Shown here: one piece after another, positions 16,238 through 24,162 of the stretch
Numbering within the stretch: position 1 is the first letter of the stretch
Layout of the letters: each line of letters opens with the position of its first letter
Assembly: GCA_002197545.1 (NCBI GenBank)
Contig: NFUO01000110.1
Span: 1-52,449, forward strand
DNA from: Acidobacteria subdivision 2 bacterium RH1 MAG20
GTDB lineage: Bacteria > Acidobacteriota > Terriglobia > Terriglobales > Acidobacteriaceae
Length of the DNA: 52,449 bases
Direction of reading: 5' to 3'
Notes under the pieces: model-generated
The model's input: only the letters and a program-made list of their open reading frames with translations
The model's database searches: none
What the model was told of the DNA's origin: nothing
Program-made: the position numbers and the translations under genes

Positions 16238-19200
16238 TCAGGCGTTGACTGAGGTTTCGGTTGCGGCTGCTGCAGCTTCTGCGGCGGCCCTTTCCTTTTC
16301 AGCCTTCTCGGCCTTTCGCGCTGCGGCTGAGTTCTGTCCGAGTTCAGCAGCCAGCGTTTCCGTGGTGAAGGACTCGATGATGTCGCCTGCCTTGATGTCC
16401 TTGAAACCGGCGAGATCGATACCGCACTCGATGCCCTGGCGGACTTCGGAGACGTCATCTTTGACCCGTTTGAGGCTGGAGATCTTGCCCTTCCAGACTT
16501 CGGCGCCGTCCCGCAGGACGCGGACCTGGGCGTCGCGCTTGATGAGGCCGTCGGTGACGCGGCAGCCGGCGATCTGGCCGACCTTGGTGATCTTGAAGAC
16601 CTGCAACACCTCGGCGCGGCCTGCGTAGTTCTCCTTGTAGACCGGTTCGAGCAAACCATACATCGCCTTTGTGATCTGGTCCTGCAGCTCGTAGATGATC
16701 GAGTGCAGACGGATCTCGACGTTCTCGCGCTCTGCAATCTCGGCGGCCTTGCGGTCGGGACGGACGTTGAAGCCGATGACCACCGCGTTCGATGCCGACG
16801 CGAGCAGCACGTCGGACTCGGTGATAGCGCCGACGCCGGAGTGCAGCACGCGGACGCGGACCTTTTCAGTGGACATGCGTTGCAGCGAATCGGCCAGCAC
16901 CTCGACCGAACCCTGCACGTCGCCCTTGAGGATCAGGTTCAGGTCCTTCATGCCGGCCTGCTTGATCTGTTCTGCCAATCCTTCCAGAGACACGCGGGAG
17001 CTCTTGGCGAGTTGCGCCTCCCGCTCCTTCGTCTTGCGGTACTGGGCGATGCCCTTGGCCTTGTCGCGGTCGGCCATGACGAGGAAGGTGTCGCCGGCGT
17101 CGGGCATGCTTTCGAGGCCGAGGATTTCGACCGGGGTGGACGGCCCGGCTTCGGTGATGGAACGGCCGCGGTCGTCGAACATGGCGCGGATCTTGCCGAA
17201 GGTGTTGCCGACGATGTAGCTGTCGCCCAGACGCAAAGTTCCGTTCTGAACGAGGATCGAGGCGACGGCGCCGCGGCCACGGTCGAGCTTGGCTTCGATG
17301 ACGGTGCCGACGGCGGGACGCTCAGGAACAGCCTTGGGGGCGCTGATGTCGGCGACGAGGCAGATCATCTCTTCGAGGAGATCGAGGCCGATGCGCTTCT
17401 TCGCGGAGACTTCGACGAACTCCGTGTCGCCGCCCTGATTGGAGGGCTGAAGGCCACGGGCAGCAAGCTGCTGGATGACCTTTGCCGGATTCGCTTCGGG
17501 CTTATCGATCTTGTTGACGGCGACGATGATCGGCACTTTGGCGGCGCGGGCGTGGTCGATGGCTTCGAGGGTCTGGGGCATGACGCCGTCGTCCGCCGCG
17601 ACGACGACAACGACGATGTCGGTGACCTTGGCTCCACGGGCTCTCATGCGGGTGAAGGCTTCGTGACCGGGGGTATCGAGGAAGACGATCTCGCGACCGA
17701 AGGCGGGGGAGTCGGGCTTGGTGACGTGGACCTTGTAGGCTCCGATGTGCTGGGTGATGCCGCCGGCCTCGCCTGAAGCTACATCGGTGGAACGGATGGC
17801 GTCGAGCAGCGAGGTCTTACCGTGGTCTACGTGACCCATGACGGTTACCACGGGAGACCGGTCGATCTCGACCATGCCGGTGGTGTCTTCGAGGAAGCCT
17901 TCGATGGCTTCGTTTTCTAGCTGCTCTTCGACGGAGATGACGGTGGCGTCGGCGCCGAACTGGCGGGCGACGTCTTTGACCAGCTCGCCTTCGAGCGACT
18001 GGTTGACGGTGACGAAGACGCCCTTCATCAGGAGGATCGCGATAAGGTCCTTGCCGCGTACGTCGAGCTTCTCGGCGAGGTCCTTGACGCTGATGCCTTC
18101 GGTTACGGTGATGGTCTTGGTGATGGGCAGCGGCTCACGCGAGATGGGCGCTCCCCCAAAACGCGATGGCGGCTGGAAGCCCTTCATTGGGCCTTCCTTG
18201 GTCTTCTCGTAACGCTGGCCGCCGCGCCGCTGGCCGGGACGCGCCGCCGGGCGCATTCCCTCGCCAGGGCCGGGCATTACGCCGGGAGCGCCACCGGGGG
18301 CTCCGGGACGCGCTCCAAAACCAGGACGTGTGCCGAAGCCGGGACGTGGAGCGCCGGGAGCGAAGCCGGGGCGTCCTGGTGTTCCGCCCGGACCGCCGGG
18401 GCCACCCGGATAGGTGCGTGTCGGGTGCATGGGGCGGCGCGCGCCGGGAGCCATGGAGGAGGTGGGGCGTGAACCGGGAGCTACGGGAGCTTGCGGGCGT
18501 GGCCGCTCAAAGATGGGACGGCTGCGCGCCGGGGTCCCGGGAGCTGGTGGCGGCGCGGTATAGATAGGGCGTGGGCCGGTCTGCGGCATGATGACGCGCC
18601 GGGCAGGAAGGCCTGCGGGTGCTGCGGACGCCGGTATGGTGGCTTCGGTGGGAGTTTCGGGTGCGGCTTCGGAGACCGGAATGTTTGGAGCAGCGGGTGC
18701 GGCAGGCTGCGGAGCTGGCGCCGGTGTGGCGGCGGCGGTGGGCGATGCGGCAGGCTTTGCGGCCGGGGGAGGCGCAACCACGGCAGGCGGGGCCACGGCG
18801 ACCGGAGGATGCGCGGATGGGGGAGCTGCGGCGGGTGGGCGCGCGATCACCGGACCGACCGGCGGTTTGCTGGCGATTGCCGGAGCCGGGGGGGCGGTAG
18901 GAGGAATAATATTTGCGGCCTGACGAGGCTGCGGCACGATGCGACGCGGCGCCGGTGCGGCTGCGGGCGGCGGAGGCGCAGAGGCCGTTATCGAGACTGC
19001 AGGCGTTGCGGGCCGTGATGCCGCGGGAGTCGAAGGGGGGGCAGCCACGACCGCGGTAGGACGCGGAGGAGCAGTCTTGGCGGCGGCTTCAGCCTGTTTG
19101 CGCTCGAGGATGGCTTTGAGCGCATCGCCCGGTTTCGAGACCTTGGAGAGATCAAACTTCGGCTTGACCTCAGCCGGCTTGCTCGCGCTCGTAGAACGGC

Positions 19201-19360
19201 TTCCGTTCTTGAAATAGCTGCGCACTTTCTCAGCCTGATCGGCTTCGATCGAGCTGGAATGCGTCTTTCCAGTGATGCCGATTGCTTCGAGCGCGTCCAG
19301 AATCGGCCTGCTCTTTACTTCCAGTTCTCGTGCCAAATCGTTGATTCGAACTTTGCTCAT
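16238..19360 (-). CDS. infB: Translation initiation factor IF-2
   Basis: GTPase that places fMet-tRNA on the 30S subunit. It begins [28 protein letters not shown] (IF2-N motif), then a very long Pro/Ala/Gly-rich region (about 60-410) with many PPAAPP and PGAPG repeats. A second IF2-N motif follows near 420-480, then the GTPase domain with G1 GHVDHGKT (about 509-516), DTPGHEAF and NKIDKP, and the C-terminal beta-barrel domains. At 1040 aa it is longer than E. coli IF-2 because of the low-complexity linker. It is the last gene of the rimP-nusA-infB operon, 131 bp after nusA. Confidence 0.97.
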   Translation of the reverse strand: MSKVRINDLARELEVKSRPILDALEAIGITGKTHSSSIEADQAEKVRSYFKNGSRSTSASKPAEVKPKFDLSKVSKPGDALKAILERKQAEAAAKTAPPRPTAVVAAPPSTPAASRPATPAVSITASAPPPPAAAPAPRRIVPQPRQAANIIPPTAPPAPAIASKPPVGPVIARPPAAAPPSAHPPVAVAPPAVVAPPPAAKPAASPTAAATPAPAPQPAAPAAPNIPVSEAAPETPTEATIPASAAPAGLPARRVIMPQTGPRPIYTAPPPAPGTPARSRPIFERPRPQAPVAPGSRPTSSMAPGARRPMHPTRTYPGGPGGPGGTPGRPGFAPGAPRPGFGTRPGFGARPGAPGGAPGVMPGPGEGMRPAARPGQRRGGQRYEKTKEGPMKGFQPPSRFGGAPISREPLPITKTITVTEGISVKDLAEKLDVRGKDLIAILLMKGVFVTVNQSLEGELVKDVARQFGADATVISVEEQLENEAIEGFLEDTTGMVEIDRSPVVTVMGHVDHGKTSLLDAIRSTDVASGEAGGITQHIGAYKVHVTKPDSPAFGREIVFLDTPGHEAFTRMRARGAKVTDIVVVVVAADDGVMPQTLEAIDHARAAKVPIIVAVNKIDKPEANPAKVIQQLAARGLQPSNQGGDTEFVEVSAKKRIGLDLLEEMICLVADISAPKAVPERPAVGTVIEAKLDRGRGAVASILVQNGTLRLGDSYIVGNTFGKIRAMFDDRGRSITEAGPSTPVEILGLESMPDAGDTFLVMADRDKAKGIAQYRKTKEREAQLAKSSRVSLEGLAEQIKQAGMKDLNLILKGDVQGSVEVLADSLQRMSTEKVRVRVLHSGVGAITESDVLLASASNAVVIGFNVRPDRKAAEIAERENVEIRLHSIIYELQDQITKAMYGLLEPVYKENYAGRAEVLQVFKITKVGQIAGCRVTDGLIKRDAQVRVLRDGAEVWKGKISSLKRVKDDVSEVRQGIECGIDLAGFKDIKAGDIIESFTTETLAAELGQNSAAARKAEKAEKERAAAEAAAAATETSVNA

Positions 19361-19491
19361 CCGTCCCTTTTCGCTTCCCTGCGCCCTTAGCTGTTCATAT
19401 CAGCCTCATTGAGGTAGGAATCTTTATTGTAATTATCGCTGAAACGCCGGTGTGGCGATTCAGCGATCGCTGTGGTGTATGGCTCGACCGG

Positions 19492-21090
19492 CTAGCCACG
19501 ATCAGGTCCTTCGCTGTCGATGCCCTCGCCGGAGATCTCCTGGCTCTCGTTCACCAGGGAATCTACGGCGTCATTGTCTGTTTCAATCTGCTCTTCACGC
19601 TCATCCGCATCGGTGAACGCGTCGCTGGCTTCATCTTCGGCTTCCGCAATCTCTTCCGACGAAGTATTGTCGACCTCTTCGGCGGTGCCGGTTTCGGCTG
19701 CTTCAGCGAGAATCGCCTCTGGCGTCTTGGTCATGGTTTCTCCCTCGACTTCTTCGCCTTCAGATGCGGTTTCCGCGGCTGCGGGAGCTTCGATTGCGGG
19801 GCGTTCCTCGCCTTCTTCGTATTGGCCGAAGTAGTGGCGGACCGCGACTGAGATTTTTTCCACCGTCTTTTCGCCGATGCCGGGGACCTCTTCAAGCTGC
19901 TCGGGGGTCATGTCGGCGAGGGCTTCGACGGTGGTGATGCCTGCCGCGATGAGCTTTTCGAGAACAGCGTCGCCGAGTTCCGTGACCTGTTCGATGGCCG
20001 TTGTCGGGCCGCCGGACATGGCCTGCATCTGCTGCTCGACCTCCTGACGCTTCTCCTCCTCAGACTTGATGTCGATCTTCCACTGCAGGAGCTTGGCGGC
20101 GAGGCGGACGTTCTGGCCCTTCTTGCCGATGGCGAGCGAGAGCTGGGTGTCGTCGACGATGACTTCGATCTGCTTGTCGGCGAGGTCGGTGATGGAGACG
20201 CGGCTGACCTTGGCAGGCTGCAGGGCTTTTTCCGCGAAGGTGGTGATCTCTTCGGAGAACTCGATGATGTCGATCTTTTCGCCGCGCAGCTCGCGGATGA
20301 TGGACTGGACGCGCATGCCCTTCATGCCGACGCAGGCGCCGACGGGATCGACGTCCTTGTCGCGGCTCATGACGGCGATCTTGGTGCGCTCGCCGGCCTC
20401 GCGTGCGATCGCCCTGATCGTAACCGTCCCGTCGTAGATCTCGGGGACTTCGCTCTGGAAGAGGTTCTGCACCAGCCCCGGCGCGGCGCGGGAGACGATG
20501 ACCTGCGGGCCTTTTGCGGCGCGGTCGACACGGAGCAGGACGACGCGGACGCGCTCGCCGACGGCGAATTGTTCGAGCCGGGACTGCTCGCGCTTGGGCA
20601 TGCGGGCCTCGGCCTTGCCCAGGTCGAAGATGACGTCCATGGGCTCAAGGCGCTTTACGGTTGCGTTCAGGACTTCGCCGGCGCGGTGGTTGTACTCGTT
20701 GAAGACGGTGTCGCGCTCGGCTTCGCGGACCTTCTGGAAGATGACCTGCTTGGCCATCTGCGCGGCGATGCGGCCGAGGGGAGTGGTGTCCTTGTAGAAG
20801 CGGAGTTCGCCGCCGACTTCGACCTCGGGGGCGAGCTCGCGGGCCTGATCGAGGGTCAGTTGATTGACGTCGTCTTCGACCTGCTCGGGCGTTTCGACTA
20901 CGGTCTTGTAGACGTAGGCGCGGATTTCGCCAGTCTCGCGGTCCATCTCGGCGCGCATATTTTCCTGCGTTTTGTAGTATTTACGCGTTGCAAGGGCGAT
21001 GGCGTCCTCGACGGCGCCCACTACGATCTCGGGCTCGATTCCTTTGTCCCGGCTTAACGTTTCAATGGATTGATACAAAACACTTGCCAT
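19492..21090 (-). CDS. nusA: Transcription termination/antitermination factor NusA
   Basis: Binds RNA polymerase and nascent RNA. The N-terminal domain starts MASVLYQSIETLSRDKGIEPE; an S1 domain follows, with two KH domains (VGACVGMKGMRVQSIIREL and LAIGKKGQNVRLAAKL). The region from about 365 on has a helix-hairpin-helix motif, TPEQLEEVPGIGEKTVEKI. The last 110 residues are highly acidic (Glu/Asp/Ala-rich), an extension seen in some lineages and of unknown role. It is 532 aa long, between rimP (69 bp upstream) and infB. Confidence 0.97.
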   Translation of the reverse strand: MASVLYQSIETLSRDKGIEPEIVVGAVEDAIALATRKYYKTQENMRAEMDRETGEIRAYVYKTVVETPEQVEDDVNQLTLDQARELAPEVEVGGELRFYKDTTPLGRIAAQMAKQVIFQKVREAERDTVFNEYNHRAGEVLNATVKRLEPMDVIFDLGKAEARMPKREQSRLEQFAVGERVRVVLLRVDRAAKGPQVIVSRAAPGLVQNLFQSEVPEIYDGTVTIRAIAREAGERTKIAVMSRDKDVDPVGACVGMKGMRVQSIIRELRGEKIDIIEFSEEITTFAEKALQPAKVSRVSITDLADKQIEVIVDDTQLSLAIGKKGQNVRLAAKLLQWKIDIKSEEEKRQEVEQQMQAMSGGPTTAIEQVTELGDAVLEKLIAAGITTVEALADMTPEQLEEVPGIGEKTVEKISVAVRHYFGQYEEGEERPAIEAPAAAETASEGEEVEGETMTKTPEAILAEAAETGTAEEVDNTSSEEIAEAEDEASDAFTDADEREEQIETDNDAVDSLVNESQEISGEGIDSEGPDRG

Positions 21091-21159
21091 CGGTCACTTG
21101 TCCTTCGCTGCCCCAGGTTTGCGGGCTTTTGTTGCTTGTGGTGTCTTTGATGCGGGTCT

Positions 21160-21732
21160 TTAGATCTCCGCGACCAGGTTTGCTTTTTCGATATTCGCTA
21201 ACGGAATATCGACGGTTTGTTCGGTTGCGGCCTTCTTTGCTTTGCCTTTTTGCTTGATAGCTGAGAGATCGATTGTCGCGGTATTCTCTGCAAATTTTGT
21301 GAGGCGGCCTTGCCATTGCCGATTGTTGTTGATCGGCGTAAATGTCTGGATCTTCACCAGATTGCCTTGAAACCGGGTGAAGTCTTCCGCGTTGGACAGC
21401 TTACGCTCCAGACCCGGTGATGAGACTTCGAGGGTGTATTCCGCGCCGGGAATCAGGTCTTCTACATCGAGGACGGTGCTGAAATCTTGGGCGAATTTGG
21501 CGCAATCCTCATGAGTTACGCCGGAGAGCATCTCTATCGGGACACCCTTGGGCAGCTCATCCGGATTGGCTGTCTCCGCGAGTTTTGCGCGCTCGGCTGC
21601 ATTCTTCTCAACGAAGAGGCGTAGCGTGCGGAACTTGCCGCCGCCCTGGAACTCGATATCGACGAGGTCGAGGTGGTGCGACGCTGCGACGCGCTGCGCG
21701 GTGGCTCGGATTGTGTCCAGTTTCAGCGACAT
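21160..21732 (-). CDS. rimP: Ribosome maturation factor RimP
   Basis: Needed for 30S subunit maturation. Characteristic segments are LDLVDIEFQGGGKFRTLRLFVEK, GVTHEDCAKFAQDFSTVLDVEDLIPGAEYTLEVSSPGLERKL (here about residues 78-118) and the C-terminal SH3-like barrel GNLVKIQT. The start MSLKLDTIRATAQ (ATG at 21732) is preferred; an upstream GTG at 21786 adds 18 residues that do not look native. It is the first gene of the nusA-infB operon; 190 aa. Confidence 0.93.
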   Translation of the reverse strand: MSLKLDTIRATAQRVAASHHLDLVDIEFQGGGKFRTLRLFVEKNAAERAKLAETANPDELPKGVPIEMLSGVTHEDCAKFAQDFSTVLDVEDLIPGAEYTLEVSSPGLERKLSNAEDFTRFQGNLVKIQTFTPINNNRQWQGRLTKFAENTATIDLSAIKQKGKAKKAATEQTVDIPLANIEKANLVAEI

Positions 21733-21786
21733 AACGTTTTTTTCAGGATCGTTTTTAAAGCAAATAAAAAGTGGGTTCTCACCCAC

Positions 21787-22109
21787 TCATCTCTTCCGTC
21801 AATTTGCCGGTGCGCTCACGGCGGTTCGAACAACGGAACAAAATCGTCAAATTTGATGATACATCGAGTGTATGGGGATTTCAATGGGATCGATGGATGA
21901 GAGTTGGGGAGATGCAGGAGATAGAGATTTTTGGAATGAGTGTTCCCTAGCCATTTGGGAACAGATAAAGCCGAAATATAGGGATCTCTCCACTCCGCTT
22001 CGCTTCGGTCGAGATGACGTGCGTGCGACGAGAGAGAAGAGCAGACAACGACAAGGCAGACAGGTTGATTTGCTCTGGCTCGATGGCGAATCTACAATCG
22101 AGGATATTC
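21787..22109. other. rimP-guaB divergent intergenic region with repeats
   Basis: This 320-bp stretch should contain both promoters, but none could be assigned firmly. It has TGTTCCC-N9-GGGAACA at 21941-21963, which may be an operator or a remnant of the TGTTCCC heptamer repeat family. It also has CTCCGCTTCGCTTCGGTCGAGATGACG-like repeat DNA at about 21993-22019. A frame of 86 codons here crosses the repeats and is not considered a gene. Confidence 0.45.
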
Positions 22110-23636
22110 ATGATCACTTCCCCGATTCCTGAAGCCCTTACATTCGATGACGTCCTGCTGGTCCCCGCATATAGCGACATCGTTCCGACCCAGGTAAGCA
22201 CACAGACGCAACTGACCAGGAACATCACTCTGAATACGCCGCTGGTCTCCGCGGCGATGGACACGGTGACAGAGTCGCGGCTGGCGATTGCCATGGCGCA
22301 GCAGGGAGGTCTGGGGGTCGTTCACCGGAACCTCAGCATCGAGCAGCAAGCGGGAGAGATCGATAAGGTCAAGCGGTCGGAGAGCGGGATGATCGTCGAT
22401 CCGGTGACCATCGACCCGGAGCAGACCATTGCGGCAGCGCTGGAAGTGATGCGGCGATACAAGATCTCGGGCGTTCCGGTGACGAAGAACAAGAAGCTGG
22501 TCGGCATTCTGACCAACCGCGACCTGCGCTTTGTGTCGCGCACCGATCTGAAGATCGATTCGGTGATGACGAAGACGAACCTGATTACGGTTCCGGTGGG
22601 CACGACGCTGGAGGAGGCCGAACACATCCTCCATCAACACCGCGTCGAGAAGCTGCTGGTCGTCAACGACGATTTTGAGCTGAAGGGCCTGATTACGGTC
22701 AAAGACATCCAGAAGAAGTTGAAGTATCCGAATGCCTCGAAGGATAGCCAGGGCCGGTTGCGGGTTGCGGGAGCGATTGGAGCTACGGGGGATTTTCTGG
22801 AGCGGGCTGCGGAACTGGTTAAGGCGCGAGTCGATGCGCTGGCGATTGACTCCGCGCATGGTCATTCGTCGCGGGTGCTCGAAGCCGTTGCCGAGGTAAA
22901 GAAGCGCTTTCCTGACGTCGATCTGATGGCGGGCAATATCGCTACCTATGACGGCGCGATGGCGCTCATCAAGGCAGGGGCTGACGCTATCAAGGTTGGG
23001 ATCGGGCCGGGCTCGATCTGCACGACGCGGATGGTGACGGGCGCGGGGATGCCGCAGATTACGGCCATCTCGGAGGCGTATCGGGCGGCAAGCCAGCACG
23101 GGGTTCCGGTGATTGCCGATGGCGGCATCAAGTATTCGGGCGATGTGGCGAAGGCGATTGCCGCAGGCGCTAACGTGGTGATGATTGGCTCGCTGTTTGC
23201 TGGAGTGGATGAGAGCCCGGGCGAGACGATCCTGTATCAGGGGCGGTCGTTCAAGGCTTATCGCGGGATGGGCTCGCTTTCGGCGATGGCGCAGGGCTCG
23301 GGTGAACGGTACTTCCAGGGCAAGGAAGATATTGACGAGGCGGCGAGCACGGAGCGTCCGTCACTGACGGCGCGTGAAGGCAGCTCGTCGAACCGGCTCT
23401 CCAAGTTCGTGCCTGAGGGGATCGAAGGACGGGTCCCCCATCGCGGGCCGTTAGAAGCGATGGTCTATCAGTTAGTGGGTGGATTGCGGTCGGGCATGGG
23501 GTATCTGGGATGCCCGACGATTGCGGATTTGCAGACGAATGCGCGGTTTATTCGGATCTCGAATGCCGGGCTTCGTGAGAGCCACGTGCATGACGTGATC
23601 ATTACTCGGGAAGCTCCGAATTATCACGTGGAGTAG
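22110..23636 (+). CDS. guaB: Inosine-5'-monophosphate dehydrogenase
   Basis: Oxidises IMP to XMP with NAD, the committed step of GMP synthesis. It starts [22 protein letters not shown] (ATG at 22110, GAGGA 5 nt upstream). A pair of CBS domains occupies about 95-210 ([28 protein letters not shown]). The catalytic loop is [15 protein letters not shown] with the nucleophilic Cys; GYRGMGS-like [11 protein letters not shown] and [13 protein letters not shown] complete the active site. 508 aa, normal. The frame is open upstream, but those residues fall in repeat-rich DNA. Confidence 0.97.
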   Translation: MITSPIPEALTFDDVLLVPAYSDIVPTQVSTQTQLTRNITLNTPLVSAAMDTVTESRLAIAMAQQGGLGVVHRNLSIEQQAGEIDKVKRSESGMIVDPVTIDPEQTIAAALEVMRRYKISGVPVTKNKKLVGILTNRDLRFVSRTDLKIDSVMTKTNLITVPVGTTLEEAEHILHQHRVEKLLVVNDDFELKGLITVKDIQKKLKYPNASKDSQGRLRVAGAIGATGDFLERAAELVKARVDALAIDSAHGHSSRVLEAVAEVKKRFPDVDLMAGNIATYDGAMALIKAGADAIKVGIGPGSICTTRMVTGAGMPQITAISEAYRAASQHGVPVIADGGIKYSGDVAKAIAAGANVVMIGSLFAGVDESPGETILYQGRSFKAYRGMGSLSAMAQGSGERYFQGKEDIDEAASTERPSLTAREGSSSNRLSKFVPEGIEGRVPHRGPLEAMVYQLVGGLRSGMGYLGCPTIADLQTNARFIRISNAGLRESHVHDVIITREAPNYHVE

Positions 23637-23699
23637 GGACGACAGGGAATAGGGACTAGTGTGGTGGGAGATATTTCCCAACTCGCAATGAGACTGCCT

Positions 23700-24008
23700 T
23701 CAGGCCTTGATCTTCTCCGCTCTCCACGATGCGGTGGTGTGTCGGGAGGGAGACGATGCTTCCATATCGTCGTGAGGAGTCTCCTGTACGGGGTTCTTCA
23801 GAGCGTCCTGCACCCTGGCACGAAACCAGGCATCGTGCTCTGCCGTGTTATTTTGGAGTGCGAACGGAAGCTCGCCTTCATTCGCAGTGCGGGTCAGCAC
23901 GATGCGCACCACGTCGGAGACGGTAAGGCCAATGTCTGCCAGGACTGCCGCCGCCCTCTCTTTTACATCAGGGTCTATGCGGGTCTGTACCAGTGCATTC
24001 GCAGCCAT
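23700..24008 (-). CDS. RelB/DinJ-family antitoxin-like protein, no adjacent toxin
   Basis: 102 aa, starting MAANALVQTRIDPDVKERAAAVLADIGLTVSDVVRIVLTRTANEGELPF, the ribbon-helix-helix DNA-binding region of RelB/DinJ antitoxins. A Shine-Dalgarno GAGAGGAA precedes the ATG. The C-terminal half is polar and ends in RAEKIKA. A YafQ/RelE-type toxin would be expected immediately downstream (below 23700), but only 63 bp separate the stop from the convergent guaB, and the upstream 154 bp to polA are empty. It is therefore an orphan antitoxin or a regulator derived from one. Confidence 0.8.
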   Translation of the reverse strand: MAANALVQTRIDPDVKERAAAVLADIGLTVSDVVRIVLTRTANEGELPFALQNNTAEHDAWFRARVQDALKNPVQETPHDDMEASSPSRHTTASWRAEKIKA

Positions 24009-24162
24009 AATTTTCCTCTCATCATTGGATCAGTCGATGTCCGTCAACCGTCTTTCATTCGCACTACAAATCAATGGACGGAAGACTATACGACAAAGAC
24101 GCAAGATAAGTTCCATCCCTCGATAGCTATTTGAAAAACGAGAATGAAGGGCTTGATCGCGC

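Noticed and set aside
16703..17776. 357-codon plus-strand frame opposite infB
   Set aside because: Mirror frame of the IF-2 GTPase domain; composition (Gly/Asp/Val/Ala) is an antisense artefact and no domain is visible.
21941..21963. Riboswitch or purine operator upstream of guaB
   Set aside because: TGTTCCC-N9-GGGAACA resembles pieces of the heptamer repeat and no riboswitch-like fold could be traced.
21872..22132. 86-codon plus-strand frame before guaB
   Set aside because: It runs through intergenic repeat DNA and overlaps the guaB start; no protein-like features.
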